A DNA stretch of 64,000 nt, from positions 806,001-870,000 of the forward strand of contig NZ_VIRN01000064.1 in the NCBI RefSeq assembly GCF_008107725.1, in the 5' to 3' direction. Made by a program: the position numbers and the translations under genes. Below are positions 16,403 through 24,646 of this stretch, one piece after another. Every line of letters starts with the position of its first letter. The first letter of the stretch is position 1. Below the pieces are notes generated by a model, which was not told where the DNA came from, made no database searches, and was given only the letters and a program-made list of their open reading frames with translations. This DNA is from Marinobacter sp. BW6. GTDB taxonomy: Bacteria > Pseudomonadota > Gammaproteobacteria > Pseudomonadales > Oleiphilaceae.

Positions 16403-17821
16403 CTAGCTGGCCTTGCGTTCAATGGCCCCGTTCCGGCCTGCCAGGGCCGCGTGGCTCAGGGCCTCGAAGCTTTCCCGGAAGTAGCCCATCACGGCGTCCG
16501 GGTCGGCGTGAATGGCCTTGTCCACGGTGATGCCGAATTGCACGGTGCCGGCATAACTGAGAATACTCATGCCGATTCCGATGGTGCCGCTCTGGGGAAC
16601 CCAGAACATGGGCTGGGTCAGCTTGCTGCCCGCCAGATACAGAGGCTCTTTCGGGCCGGGCACGTTGGTCAGTACCGCCGAAGCCTTGTTGCTGAGCAGA
16701 TTCAGGGCCCTTCGTTCTATAACATCGGGGCCTCGCCCGAAGATATCAAGCAGGCTGTAGGTAACCTGGGCCTGATAGGACTGCTTGAGCCGGTTCATGT
16801 TCTCCTGCACCTGGCGGAAGCACATGAGCGGGTCTCTCACTTCCACCGGCAGGGTAACCAGTACGAGCCCGAACTTGTTGCCCAGGGTTTCGATGGGCTG
16901 ATCAAGGGGCCGCAGGTTGAACGGCACGGCCACGCGGATTCCACACTCGGGGATCGTCTCCTTATGGGCGGCAAAATGCCGCTGTAAGGCCCCGGTGACC
17001 GTGCAGAGCAGGGCATCGTTGATGGTGCCCCCCAGAGCCTTGGCGCAGGCTTTTACTTCGGCAAGGTCGAGAGGATCGGCCCAGGCCACTTGCTTGCGTC
17101 CGGATAAGGGCTCTTTCAGTCCGGTTTTGGGTTCGACGGGAGCCAGACCAAGTTTCAGGAGATCAAGGGCTACGCCGCTGGCGGTGGTGGCCAGTTTTAA
17201 CGGGTAGTTGGGCTCCTCGCGGACGGAGTGGATAAACAGTTTGGCCTGGTTGGTGGCTGTCTGCGCGCTGTCCACGGCACGGTGCAGGAAGTTCTGGATT
17301 GCTGATTTCCTGCCGGGTTTGGAGTGACGCTTGCGGGCCACTTTGCCCAGCCTGGGTTCCGGCGTTTTATCGGTGAGTGACAGCATTACACGAACCAGCG
17401 AGATGCCATCGGCAATACAGTGGTGAATACGGATGAGTAGTGCGCCGCCGTCGCCGTAATTGTCGATATAGTGCATTTGCCAGAGCGGTTGCCGAAAATC
17501 CAGCGACGTGCTGTTCATGTCACTGACCAGCTTCTGAAGCTCTGCTTTGTCGGCCTTGCCCGGCAGGGCGATGCGGTGCAGGTGGTTGTCCAGGTCGAAC
17601 AGGGGATCGTCCTGCCAGTAGGCGCGGTCGCCAGTGTCGATTACCCGTTGCCGGAACCGGTCGAAGCAGAGAAATCGCTCTTCAAGGGTGTGCCTGAGGC
17701 GGCTCATGGAAATCGGCCGCTCCAGCGTCCATACCCCACAGATCATCATTGGGTTCTGGGGGGTGTCCATGCGCAGCCACGCGCGGTCTACAGCGGACAT
17801 AGGTATCTGTTTGGGTGACAT
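16403..17821 (-). CDS. Wax ester synthase/acyl-CoA:diacylglycerol acyltransferase (WS/DGAT)
   Basis: 472-aa bifunctional acyltransferase making wax esters and triacylglycerol from acyl-CoA and fatty alcohol or diacylglycerol, the storage-lipid enzyme for which Marinobacter is known. It starts MSPKQIPMSAVDRAWLRMD and has the active-site HHCIADG (HHxxxDG, about residues 133-139), a PLWQMHYI block just before it, and the conserved NDALLCTVTGAL and GNKFGLVLVTLP segments. Length is normal for the family. It lies between ssrA and smpB on the same strand; which WS paralogue it is cannot be told here. Confidence 0.93.
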   Translation of the reverse strand: MSPKQIPMSAVDRAWLRMDTPQNPMMICGVWTLERPISMSRLRHTLEERFLCFDRFRQRVIDTGDRAYWQDDPLFDLDNHLHRIALPGKADKAELQKLVSDMNSTSLDFRQPLWQMHYIDNYGDGGALLIRIHHCIADGISLVRVMLSLTDKTPEPRLGKVARKRHSKPGRKSAIQNFLHRAVDSAQTATNQAKLFIHSVREEPNYPLKLATTASGVALDLLKLGLAPVEPKTGLKEPLSGRKQVAWADPLDLAEVKACAKALGGTINDALLCTVTGALQRHFAAHKETIPECGIRVAVPFNLRPLDQPIETLGNKFGLVLVTLPVEVRDPLMCFRQVQENMNRLKQSYQAQVTYSLLDIFGRGPDVIERRALNLLSNKASAVLTNVPGPKEPLYLAGSKLTQPMFWVPQSGTIGIGMSILSYAGTVQFGITVDKAIHADPDAVMGYFRESFEALSHAALAGRNGAIERKAS

Positions 17822-17910
17822 AAGCGGCTCCCTTTGCCATGCACCGGAGTTCCCGAGTATAGGCCTGTTGGAATTCTGAACAAAGAGAGTGAGTATGCGA
17901 CATACCGGCC

Positions 17911-17932
17911 GACGCCGGCCATGACCGGCGTC
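17911..17932. terminator. GC-rich hairpin after smpB
   Basis: GACGCCGG and CCGGCGTC form a perfect 8-bp stem with a 6-base loop, about 30 bp past the smpB stop. No clear T-run follows on the minus strand, so termination is only likely. Confidence 0.35.
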
Positions 17933-17961
17933 AGGTATTTGTTAATTCCTGGGGAACGGAA

Positions 17962-18441
17962 TCAGACGTTGACTTCGCGCAGAATGCGCTGCTTCTGGCG
18001 GTTCCAGTCGCGCTCTTTCTCGGTGGCGCGCTTGTCGAACAGCTTCTTGCCTTTCACCAGGGCAATCTCGCACTTCACCTTGTTGTTTTTCCAGTACAGC
18101 GCCAGCGGAATGCAGGTGTAACCGGCCTGGTTGACCTTGCCGACGATCTTGGCAATCTCCTTGGCGTGAAGCAGGAGCTTGCGGGTGCGCGTTGGGTCTG
18201 CGATCACGTGGGTGGATGCCGCAATCAGCGGGGTGATGTGAGAGCCGAGCAACCAGGCTTCGCCGTCCTTGAGCAGCACATAGGCGTCCACCAGCTGGGC
18301 CTTTCCCGCGCGGAGGGATTTCACTTCCCAGCCCAGCAGGGCGAGACCCGCTTCAAAGCGTTCCTCAATGTGGTACTCGTGCTTCGCCTTTTTGTTCAGC
18401 GCAATGGTGTTGCTCGGCGTTCCGGGTTTTTTCTTGCTCAT
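17962..18441 (-). CDS. smpB: SsrA-binding protein SmpB
   Basis: Small RNA-binding protein (159 aa) that binds the tRNA-like domain of tmRNA and delivers it to stalled ribosomes. It contains the conserved [20 protein letters not shown] and [10 protein letters not shown] segments of the OB-fold core, and the basic C-terminal tail ([20 protein letters not shown]) that enters the ribosomal mRNA channel. Normal length. Its RNA partner ssrA is 1.6 kb downstream, separated by the wax ester synthase gene. Confidence 0.97.
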   Translation of the reverse strand: MSKKKPGTPSNTIALNKKAKHEYHIEERFEAGLALLGWEVKSLRAGKAQLVDAYVLLKDGEAWLLGSHITPLIAASTHVIADPTRTRKLLLHAKEIAKIVGKVNQAGYTCIPLALYWKNNKVKCEIALVKGKKLFDKRATEKERDWNRQKQRILREVNV

Positions 18442-18641
18442 GAATCAATGAATCCGGGGTCGGACGAATGAACGGGCCGGCCTTGCTGCAGCCGGAAAAA
18501 GGCGCATTGTAGCCCAGGAGTGCCGGACCGGTCACGAATTCAGCGTTGTGGCGGTTTCTGGTTCGTGCGCGGCGGGATCCTTCAGCTACAATACTGGCCC
18601 AGACCTTCTCCCCGACCTGCTCAATGGCCTCAGGGACGCGA

Positions 18642-20267
18642 ATGCCTACGCCGTATCAGACACATATCGGGTCCTTTACCCGAAAATCAACCTTCTTCTG
18701 GGCTGCGGTGGGCGCTACCGTGGGTCTTGCCAATCTGTGGCAGTTCCCTTATCTGGCCAGTTTGCATGGTGGTGGCCTGTTCATCCTGCTTTATCTTGCC
18801 TGCTTGCTGCTGGTTACGCTGCCGTTGATGGTGACCGAAGCGGCCATAGGTCGCTATGCCCGCCATGGAATTGTGTTGGCCATGGACGGGCTGATCCGCA
18901 GTGCCAAACGGTCTCGTGCCTGGATGGCGGTCGGTCGGCTCAGCATACTGGCAGCCTTTCTGGTGCTCTCGTTTACCGCAGTATTCGGAGCCATTGCCCT
19001 GGCCTACGTGTTTTTCGGGGCGCTTGGCCGGTTTTCCGGTGCCGGCGAGACAGAGGCAACCGGTATTCTTGCGGGCCTGGTGTCAGATCCAAGGGGATAC
19101 CGGCTTTTCATGGGGTGGCATGTCTGCTTTCTGCTGCTGGTGCTCTGGGTCTCGGCACAGGGCATTGTGAAGGGACTGGAGCGGACTCTTAGGGTGGTGG
19201 TGCCGGGCGCCCTGGTGCTGATGCTGGTGTTGTTTGCCCTCGCGGCCTGGCATGGCCGGATCGACGGCGCTATCAATCACATTCTGGCGATGCATCCGGA
19301 GGACCTTTCCTGGGAGAGCCTGAAAGCGGCCCTGTTCCACGCCTTCTTCACCCTCGGTCTTGGGATGGGGGTCTGGGCCATACTGGGTTCCTACACCACG
19401 TCACACACCCGCCTGAAGCGTTCGATTCTGGCGGTGGTACTGATGGATACCCTGGTAGCCATCCTCGCCGGATTGATGATCTTTGCGATCGCGACAGACG
19501 GCAACAGCTTTGACGGTGAAAGGGGCTTCAGTCTGCTGTTTGTGTCCATGCCGGTAACGCTGGCCCAGTTGCCTGCAAGCCAGTTCGTGATTGCGGCCGT
19601 GTTCCTGATGGTGGTGCTGATTGTCTGGACCACATCACTGAACTTGCTGGAGCCGATTGTCGGCTGGTTCCGCGAGTGGACCGGAGCGCCCAGAACGCTC
19701 TCGGTGCTCCTCATTGGCCTGGCGGTTTGGTTGGCGGGGCTCGCCTCTCTGCTGTCGTTTAATGTTTGGGCCGAGCAGCGGGTTGGCGGAGCTACCCTGT
19801 TCCGCTGGCTGGAACTGGTCACCGGTGGCCTCCTGATTCCCCTGGTGGCCATCCTGATTGCGCTGTTCACCGGCTGGTGCCTGACCAGACATCTTTCCGG
19901 TACCATGCTGGGCGCCGCGCCGAGACTGTTCGCCGGCATCTGGTTCTGGGTGATGCGCCTGGTGTTGCCCATCGTCGTTGCCTGGATAGGGATCCAGTAC
20001 ACGGCCTTTTCTTTGGCCAACCTCTGCAGCAACGGTAACGCCGCGGCCTGGTGCGAGCAGTCCGCCGTCCTGCTTTCAGAGGATGGTGAAGCGCTATCGA
20101 AAGATCGGTCATTTGCCGCGACACCCGCAGAATCGGATGGCGAAGCGGCTGGGGCTGATAACTCGGCGCCTGCGGCAGACCAGAAACCGCCGGCAAAGGA
20201 AGGGGGAGATGGTAAGTCAGGCGAAAAAGCCCCAAAACAGGATGATATCCTTTATCATAGTGTGTGA
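18642..20267 (+). CDS. Sodium-dependent transporter, neurotransmitter:sodium symporter (SNF) family
   Basis: Inner-membrane Na+-coupled transporter of about 541 aa with ~11-12 hydrophobic segments. The first membrane segment holds VGLANLWQFPYLASLHGGG, matching the substrate/Na+-binding unwound helix of the family. The C-terminal ~60 residues are hydrophilic and Pro/Ala/Lys-rich and likely cytosolic. ATG 18642 (MPTPYQTHIGSF) has CAGGGA just upstream; ATG 18624 is an alternative, and the longer frame from 18546 adds an unlikely Arg-rich leader. It is an insertion relative to the smpB-ratA order I expect. The substrate (amino acid or similar) is unknown. Confidence 0.85.
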   Translation: MPTPYQTHIGSFTRKSTFFWAAVGATVGLANLWQFPYLASLHGGGLFILLYLACLLLVTLPLMVTEAAIGRYARHGIVLAMDGLIRSAKRSRAWMAVGRLSILAAFLVLSFTAVFGAIALAYVFFGALGRFSGAGETEATGILAGLVSDPRGYRLFMGWHVCFLLLVLWVSAQGIVKGLERTLRVVVPGALVLMLVLFALAAWHGRIDGAINHILAMHPEDLSWESLKAALFHAFFTLGLGMGVWAILGSYTTSHTRLKRSILAVVLMDTLVAILAGLMIFAIATDGNSFDGERGFSLLFVSMPVTLAQLPASQFVIAAVFLMVVLIVWTTSLNLLEPIVGWFREWTGAPRTLSVLLIGLAVWLAGLASLLSFNVWAEQRVGGATLFRWLELVTGGLLIPLVAILIALFTGWCLTRHLSGTMLGAAPRLFAGIWFWVMRLVLPIVVAWIGIQYTAFSLANLCSNGNAAAWCEQSAVLLSEDGEALSKDRSFAATPAESDGEAAGADNSAPAADQKPPAKEGGDGKSGEKAPKQDDILYHSV

Positions 20268-20339
20268 TTAAGGCTGTCTTCCTTTCCAGAAGTCTGCAAT
20301 CTTTTCATAGTGTGTTTGTAAGCAGGACAACCGGTTCCA

Positions 20340-20786
20340 ATGCCCCATCAGATCGATAAAACAGCTTTGGTAATGCACTCCGCCGAGCGCATGTTTCACC
20401 TGGTTAACGACATTGCCCGTTACCCGGAGTTTCTGCCCTGGTGCGCGGGAGCGGAGATTCATGAGCGCCAGCCAGAGCAGGTAACCGCGTCCCTGGAAAT
20501 TGCCAAGGGTGGGGTGCGGCATAAACTGACGACCCGGAATCAGTTGCTGATGCCGGAGGCGATTGAGATGAATCTGGTGGACGGCCCCTTTCGCAACCTG
20601 ACGGGGCGCTGGCATTTCAAATCCCTGGACGACAATGCCTGCAAGGTGATTTTGACTCTGGAGTTCGAGTTTTCCGGATCGCTTTCAAGGATGACCTTCG
20701 GGCCGGTATTCAGCCAGGCGGCCAATACAATGGTTGATGCGTTCTGTCGTCGTGCCGATGAACTGTACCGGAAGGAGGGCGCATGA
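20340..20786 (+). CDS. ratA: RatA/COQ10-like START-domain protein
   Basis: 148-aa protein of the polyketide cyclase/START superfamily (COQ10-RatA). The conserved block YPEFLPWCAGAEI (about residues 24-36) is present, as are VDGPFRNLTGRWHF and the C-terminal FGPVFSQAANTMVDAFCRRA helix. In E. coli RatA was described as a ribosome-association toxin, while homologues bind ubiquinone; which role applies here is unknown. The stop overlaps the rnfH start by 4 bp, and smpB-ratA-rnfH-bamE is a conserved neighbourhood. Confidence 0.9.
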   Translation: MPHQIDKTALVMHSAERMFHLVNDIARYPEFLPWCAGAEIHERQPEQVTASLEIAKGGVRHKLTTRNQLLMPEAIEMNLVDGPFRNLTGRWHFKSLDDNACKVILTLEFEFSGSLSRMTFGPVFSQAANTMVDAFCRRADELYRKEGA

Positions 20787-21064
20787 TTCAGGTGGAAGTG
20801 GCCTATGCCAGGCCTGACAGACAGGAAATCGTGCCGGTGAACGTGCCGGAGGGGACCACCGCTCTGGAGGCGACCAAGCTCTCTGGGATTACCGATATTT
20901 TTCCGGAAATCGACCCGGATGGCATTGATATGGGCGTGTTCGGGAAGGTGATCAAGGATCCGGCCGCACACGAACTTCGCGAAGGCGACCGGGTTGAGCT
21001 GTATCGCCCGCTAAAGATCGACCCGAAGCAGGCGCGACTGAACCGGGCGAAAAAGAAAGGTTAG
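20783..21064 (+). CDS. rnfH: RnfH family ubiquitin-like protein
   Basis: Short beta-grasp protein (93 aa) of the RnfH family. The block VEVAYARPDRQEIVPVNVPEGTTALEA at the N-terminus (residues 3-29) and VFGKVIKDPAAHELREGDRVELYRPL at the end are diagnostic, followed by the DPKQARLNRAKKK tail. It overlaps the ratA stop (ATGA-type) and so is translationally coupled. Its molecular role is not settled; the name comes from linkage to Rnf electron-transport genes in other bacteria, which are absent here. Confidence 0.9.
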   Translation: MIQVEVAYARPDRQEIVPVNVPEGTTALEATKLSGITDIFPEIDPDGIDMGVFGKVIKDPAAHELREGDRVELYRPLKIDPKQARLNRAKKKG

Positions 21065-21066
21065 TC

Positions 21067-21393
21067 TCAGTAGGCCGGGGTTTCTTCCAGCAGCTGGGCC
21101 TCGTAGTAGGCATACTGGTCGTTTTCGTAGTAAACGATGATTCTTTGTTCCTGGATGTCTCCGCCTTGCCTCTGGAAGGTGTAAATATAGTATTCGCGGG
21201 AGAGATCAACGGGGTTGAGCATAAGCGGGGTTCCCATGACCGCATGCACCTGGCTGCGAGGCATGCCCTCAGTCAGCTGCGTCAGCTCTTCATCGGTAAC
21301 GATGTTTCCTTGCTGGACGTTGATTTTGTAGACGCCCGGGAAAACGCAACCGGATAGAACGAAAGTGAGAATGAGAGCTGTGAGCTTTTGCAT
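21067..21393 (-). CDS. bamE: Outer membrane protein assembly factor BamE
   Basis: Outer-membrane lipoprotein of the BAM complex that folds beta-barrel proteins. The 108-aa product begins MQKLTALILTFVLSGC with a lipobox LSGC (Cys about 16), then INVQQGNIVTDEELTQLTEG, the conserved QGN motif and helix pair of the SmpA/OmlA fold. The open frame extends to 21570 but that part has no signal peptide; ATG 21393 places the lipobox correctly. It ends 2 bp from the convergent rnfH stop and is divergent from fur. Confidence 0.93.
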   Translation of the reverse strand: MQKLTALILTFVLSGCVFPGVYKINVQQGNIVTDEELTQLTEGMPRSQVHAVMGTPLMLNPVDLSREYYIYTFQRQGGDIQEQRIIVYYENDQYAYYEAQLLEETPAY

Positions 21394-21515
21394 CGCCGGG
21401 GGAAATCCTCTATCTTGAAATCGCCTGCCAGGGGCAGGTGTGACACGGTTTAACCGTTCAATGGCGGCTTCATCATACCGGAAGCCGTGAGGCACACCAA
21501 AGAGTGAATAGTAAC

Positions 21516-21926
21516 ATGTCATCTGAAAACGCCGAATTGCGAAAAGTCGGTCTGAAAGTGACTCTGCCACGAGTGAAAATCTTCAATATTCTGGAGACAG
21601 CGGAGGAACATCACCTCAGTGCCGAAGATGTATACAAGAAGCTTCTGGAGCAAGGCGATGACGTGGGGCTGGCAACAGTCTACCGTGTGCTTACGCAGTT
21701 TGAAGCGGCTGGACTGGTATTGCGCCACAACTTTGAAGGTGGTCATGCTGTATTTGAAATGGCCGGCGACGACCACCACGACCACATGGTCTGCACTCAG
21801 ACTGGTGAGGTCATCGAGTTTGTCGACGAGGTGATTGAAGAGCGCCAGAAGAAAATTGCTGAAGAGCATGGCTACGAAATCGTCGATCACAGCCTGATTT
21901 TGTACGTAAAGCCCACCAAGTCCTGA
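21516..21926 (+). CDS. fur: Ferric uptake regulator Fur
   Basis: Iron-responsive repressor, 136 aa. The N-terminal winged helix includes LKVTLPRVKIFNIL, LSAEDVYKKL and GLATVYRVLTQFEAAGL; the metal-binding part has FEGGHAVFEMAGDDHHDHMVC, with the His-rich loop, and a single CxxT rather than CxxC (MVCTQTGEVIEF), as in pseudomonad-type Fur proteins lacking the second Cys pair. ATG 21516 gives MSSENAELRKVGLK; a GTG 12 bp earlier is less likely. The bamE and fur starts are divergent, 122 bp apart. Confidence 0.96.
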   Translation: MSSENAELRKVGLKVTLPRVKIFNILETAEEHHLSAEDVYKKLLEQGDDVGLATVYRVLTQFEAAGLVLRHNFEGGHAVFEMAGDDHHDHMVCTQTGEVIEFVDEVIEERQKKIAEEHGYEIVDHSLILYVKPTKS

Positions 21927-21942
21927 GCCTGATGGTCTGACG

Positions 21943-21974
21943 AAAAAAAAGGGGCGGGTTTTTTGGCCCGCCCC
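21943..21974 (-). terminator. Intrinsic terminator of recN
   Basis: On the minus strand GGGGCGGG pairs with CCCGCCCC (21951-21958 with 21967-21974) over an 8-base loop, and eight T follow (21943-21950). It lies 45 bp beyond the recN stop. Confidence 0.9.
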
Positions 21975-22019
21975 AACAGCTCTCAGGATCGAGAGGGGTA
22001 GTGGATAGTTGCTTGCGGC

Positions 22020-23699
22020 TCAGTGATGGGTTGCCTGCCCCTTTGAAAACATTTCTTTGGCATGAGCGATTGTATGTTCGGTCATGTCCACGCCGCCCAG
22101 CATTCTCGCCACTTCACTGATTCTGCCCTGATCGTCCAGCGTCTCGATTTTCGAGAAGGTTGCATCCTGCTCGGTAAATTTGCTGACAAACAGGTGCTGG
22201 TGGCACTGGGCTGCCACTTGCGGCAGATGGGTGACGCAAAGCACCTGACCATTGCTGCCAAGGGTTCGGAGTAGTTGGCCAACCACTTCGGCCGTGCCAC
22301 CGCCAATCCCTACGTCCACTTCGTCGAAGACCAGCGTGGGCGTGGTTGAGGTCTGGGCAACGACTACCTGAATGGCAAGACTGATCCGCGACAGCTCGCC
22401 GCCGGAGGCCACTTTGGCCAATGGCCGGGCTGGCTGGCCCGGGTTGGCGCTGACCAGAAATTCAACCTCTTCCAGCCCGTGGGGCGTCGGTTCCTCGCCG
22501 TTGTTGCGATTCAGGTGGGTAATGAACTGCATGTTTGGCATGCTCAGGTGGGCAAGCTCGGCTGCGACCCGCTGGTCCAGTTCAGCGGCGGCTTTGGCGC
22601 GGGCTTCTGACAGTTTTTCGGCCAGTTCATCGAAGCGTCCGCGCTGGCTTTCCAGGTCAGCTTCCAGCTGTTCCAGACTGCCTTCGCCGCCATCAAGTTC
22701 CGCTAACTCGGCGCTCAGGCGCTGATGCAGTTCCGGTAGTTCCTCCGGTGTAATCCGGTGTTTGCGGGCCATCTGATAAATGGCGCTCAGGCGTTCTTCC
22801 ACTTCTGCCAGCCGAGCCGGATCAGCCTCGTAGTCTTCGACAAAGTGGCGCAGGTTGTCGCCGGCCTCTCTGATCTGGATCTGGGCTTCGTTCAGCATCT
22901 GAATGGTATCGGCCAGTGCGGGCACATCCACTGGAAGCTGTTCCAGCTGCTGCAGTGCCTGGCGGACCAGATCGACCGCGCTGGTTTCATCTTCCGTGCA
23001 GAGCAGGGCCGCCTGGTGGCTGTTATGCAGAACCGTGTCGGCCTGGCTCAGTTGGGCCTGCTCCTGCTCCAGTTGTTCCTGCTCACCGTCTTCCAGCGCC
23101 AGGCGATCCAGTTCTTCCACCTGGTAACGCAACAGCTGCAGTTTTGCCTCTGCTTCATCGGCATTCTGCTGGCGCTCGGTCAGCCTTTGACGGATCTGGT
23201 TCCACGCTCTCCAGGCTTCGCGGGTATCGGCGGCCAGGGCCTCAACGCCCGCAAACTCGTCCACCAGTTTGCGGTGAGTGTCTTTGCGCAACAGGGACTG
23301 ATGCTGGTGCTGGCTGTGAATATCCATCAATACGCCACCGAGTTCCTTCAGGTGATTCAGTGGGCAGGGCTGGCCATTGATGTAGGCGCGGGAGCGGCCA
23401 TCCTTGCTGATGACTCGGCGCAGAATGCAGTCGTTCTCGTCATCCAGCTCGTGCTCTGCCAACCATTTGCCGGCCTCGGGAATGTCGGATACGTCAAAGG
23501 TGGCGGTGATATCGGCTCGTTTGGCGCCGTGGCGGACCGCGCCGGCATCTGCGCGACCACCCATGGCGAGGCCCAGGGCGTCGAGCACAATGGATTTGCC
23601 GGCCCCGGTCTCGCCGGTCAATGCGGTCATGCCCTTGCGGAACTGGAGTTCCACCCGTTCGGCGATGGCGTAATTGGAAACCGTAAGTTGAGTCAGCAT
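22020..23699 (-). CDS. recN: DNA repair protein RecN (SMC-like ATPase)
   Basis: SOS-induced SMC-like protein (559 aa) acting in double-strand-break repair by recombination. It starts MLTQLTVSNYAIAERVELQF; Walker A is GETGAGKSIVLDAL (about residues 29-42), the middle is a long coiled coil rich in Glu/Gln/Leu, and the C-terminus has VASGGELSRISLAIQVV (ABC signature) and LVFDEVDVGIGG (Walker B). The frame is open to 23870 but ATG 23699 gives the family start. Two LexA boxes lie directly upstream. Confidence 0.96.
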   Translation of the reverse strand: MLTQLTVSNYAIAERVELQFRKGMTALTGETGAGKSIVLDALGLAMGGRADAGAVRHGAKRADITATFDVSDIPEAGKWLAEHELDDENDCILRRVISKDGRSRAYINGQPCPLNHLKELGGVLMDIHSQHQHQSLLRKDTHRKLVDEFAGVEALAADTREAWRAWNQIRQRLTERQQNADEAEAKLQLLRYQVEELDRLALEDGEQEQLEQEQAQLSQADTVLHNSHQAALLCTEDETSAVDLVRQALQQLEQLPVDVPALADTIQMLNEAQIQIREAGDNLRHFVEDYEADPARLAEVEERLSAIYQMARKHRITPEELPELHQRLSAELAELDGGEGSLEQLEADLESQRGRFDELAEKLSEARAKAAAELDQRVAAELAHLSMPNMQFITHLNRNNGEEPTPHGLEEVEFLVSANPGQPARPLAKVASGGELSRISLAIQVVVAQTSTTPTLVFDEVDVGIGGGTAEVVGQLLRTLGSNGQVLCVTHLPQVAAQCHQHLFVSKFTEQDATFSKIETLDDQGRISEVARMLGGVDMTEHTIAHAKEMFSKGQATHH

Positions 23700-23738
23700 G
23701 CAGATAACCTCCGCGTTTTTCCTGAGACCGGCAAAATA

Positions 23739-23754
23739 CTGTGCATGTATACAG
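23739..23754 (-). promoter_or_regulatory. LexA box 1 of recN
   Basis: CTGT-GCATGTAT-ACAG, a perfect CTGT-N8-ACAG SOS box, about 40 bp before the recN ATG. Confidence 0.85.
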
Positions 23755-23757
23755 TGA

Positions 23758-23773
23758 CTGTGAATATATACAG
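23758..23773 (-). promoter_or_regulatory. LexA box 2 of recN
   Basis: CTGT-GAATATAT-ACAG, a second perfect SOS box 19 bp (centre to centre) from the first, so two LexA dimers can bind on nearly the same helical face. Confidence 0.85.
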
Positions 23774-23832
23774 GGTTTTTGCGGTTTGCAAACCTCGGGA
23801 CGGGATTTTCTTCAGGATTGCAGGCATTGGTG

Positions 23833-23860
23833 GTTGAAACCTGAGGAGCGGGCCCCATAT
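23833..23860 (+). promoter_or_regulatory. Sigma32 heat-shock promoter of grpE-dnaK-dnaJ
   Basis: GTTGAAA (23833-23839), 13-bp spacer, CCCCATAT (23853-23860). This fits the RpoH consensus CTTGAAA-N13-CCCCATNT at all but one -35 base, and lies 95 bp before the grpE ATG. Confidence 0.85.
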
Positions 23861-23954
23861 CCGTTCGCAACGACGTTTTCCGGCTCGCCGGGGCCGGAGC
23901 CCATGTTTAACCGGCCACGGATAGCGGGCCGTTTTAGACCAAGCAGGAGTAGCC

Positions 23955-24554
23955 ATGAGCACTGACGAGAACCGGAATGAGCACGAGGAACTGAACGAAG
24001 CCCTCGAGGCTGCCAAAGAGGAAGCCCAGTCTGCTGAAGGAGACGCGGGAGACAGCGAGACCTCAGAAGTGGAGGCGCTCAAGGCTCAGGTTCAGGAGTT
24101 CCAGGAGCAGATGCTGCGCTCCCAGGCGGAGATGCAGAACGTTCGGCGTCGCGCCGAGATTGATGTGGAGAAGGCCCACAAGTTTGCTTTGGAAAAGTTC
24201 GTCAAAGAGCTGCTGCCGGTTGCCGACAGCCTGGAGAAGGCAGTCGAGAGCACTGAGGGGCATGAAGATTCGGGTGAAGCGGTTGCCTCGATCCGTGAAG
24301 GCGTGGGAATGACCCTGAATCTGTTCATGTCCAGTCTGAAGAAATTCAATGTTGAGCAGATCAACCCGGTTGGCGAACCGTTCGATCCGCAGCAGCACGA
24401 AGCCATGTCCATGGTGCCGTCGCCGGATGCAGAGCCGAACAGTGTGGTCGCCGTGGTGCAGAAAGGGTATCTGCTGAATGGCCGCGTGGTGCGGCCGGCC
24501 ATGGTGGTGGTCGCCAAGGCAGAAGATGCACCAAAAATTGATGAGCAGGCTTGA
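23955..24554 (+). CDS. grpE: Nucleotide exchange factor GrpE
   Basis: Cofactor that releases ADP from DnaK, 199 aa. The acidic N-terminus (residues 1-~45) is followed by a long dimerising coiled coil (AQVQEFQEQMLRSQAEMQNV) and RRRAEIDVEKAHKFALEKF. The C-terminal beta domain ends with the conserved QKGYLLNGRVVRPAMVVVAK block. It is first in the heat-shock operon behind the sigma32 promoter and AGGAG-type site; dnaK starts 92 bp later. Confidence 0.97.
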   Translation: MSTDENRNEHEELNEALEAAKEEAQSAEGDAGDSETSEVEALKAQVQEFQEQMLRSQAEMQNVRRRAEIDVEKAHKFALEKFVKELLPVADSLEKAVESTEGHEDSGEAVASIREGVGMTLNLFMSSLKKFNVEQINPVGEPFDPQQHEAMSMVPSPDAEPNSVVAVVQKGYLLNGRVVRPAMVVVAKAEDAPKIDEQA

Positions 24555-24646
24555 AAAGCCGATTAAAGCGCCAATATAGCCAGTAAATAGCGAAAGCGGA
24601 GGCAATTGCCCTCCGGGAAAGCATTCAGAAGAATTGGAGTGACTCA

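Noticed and set aside
20783..21064. RatA/RnfH as a toxin-antitoxin pair
   Set aside because: The overlap of the two genes is a conserved housekeeping arrangement; the sequence shows no antitoxin feature in RnfH.
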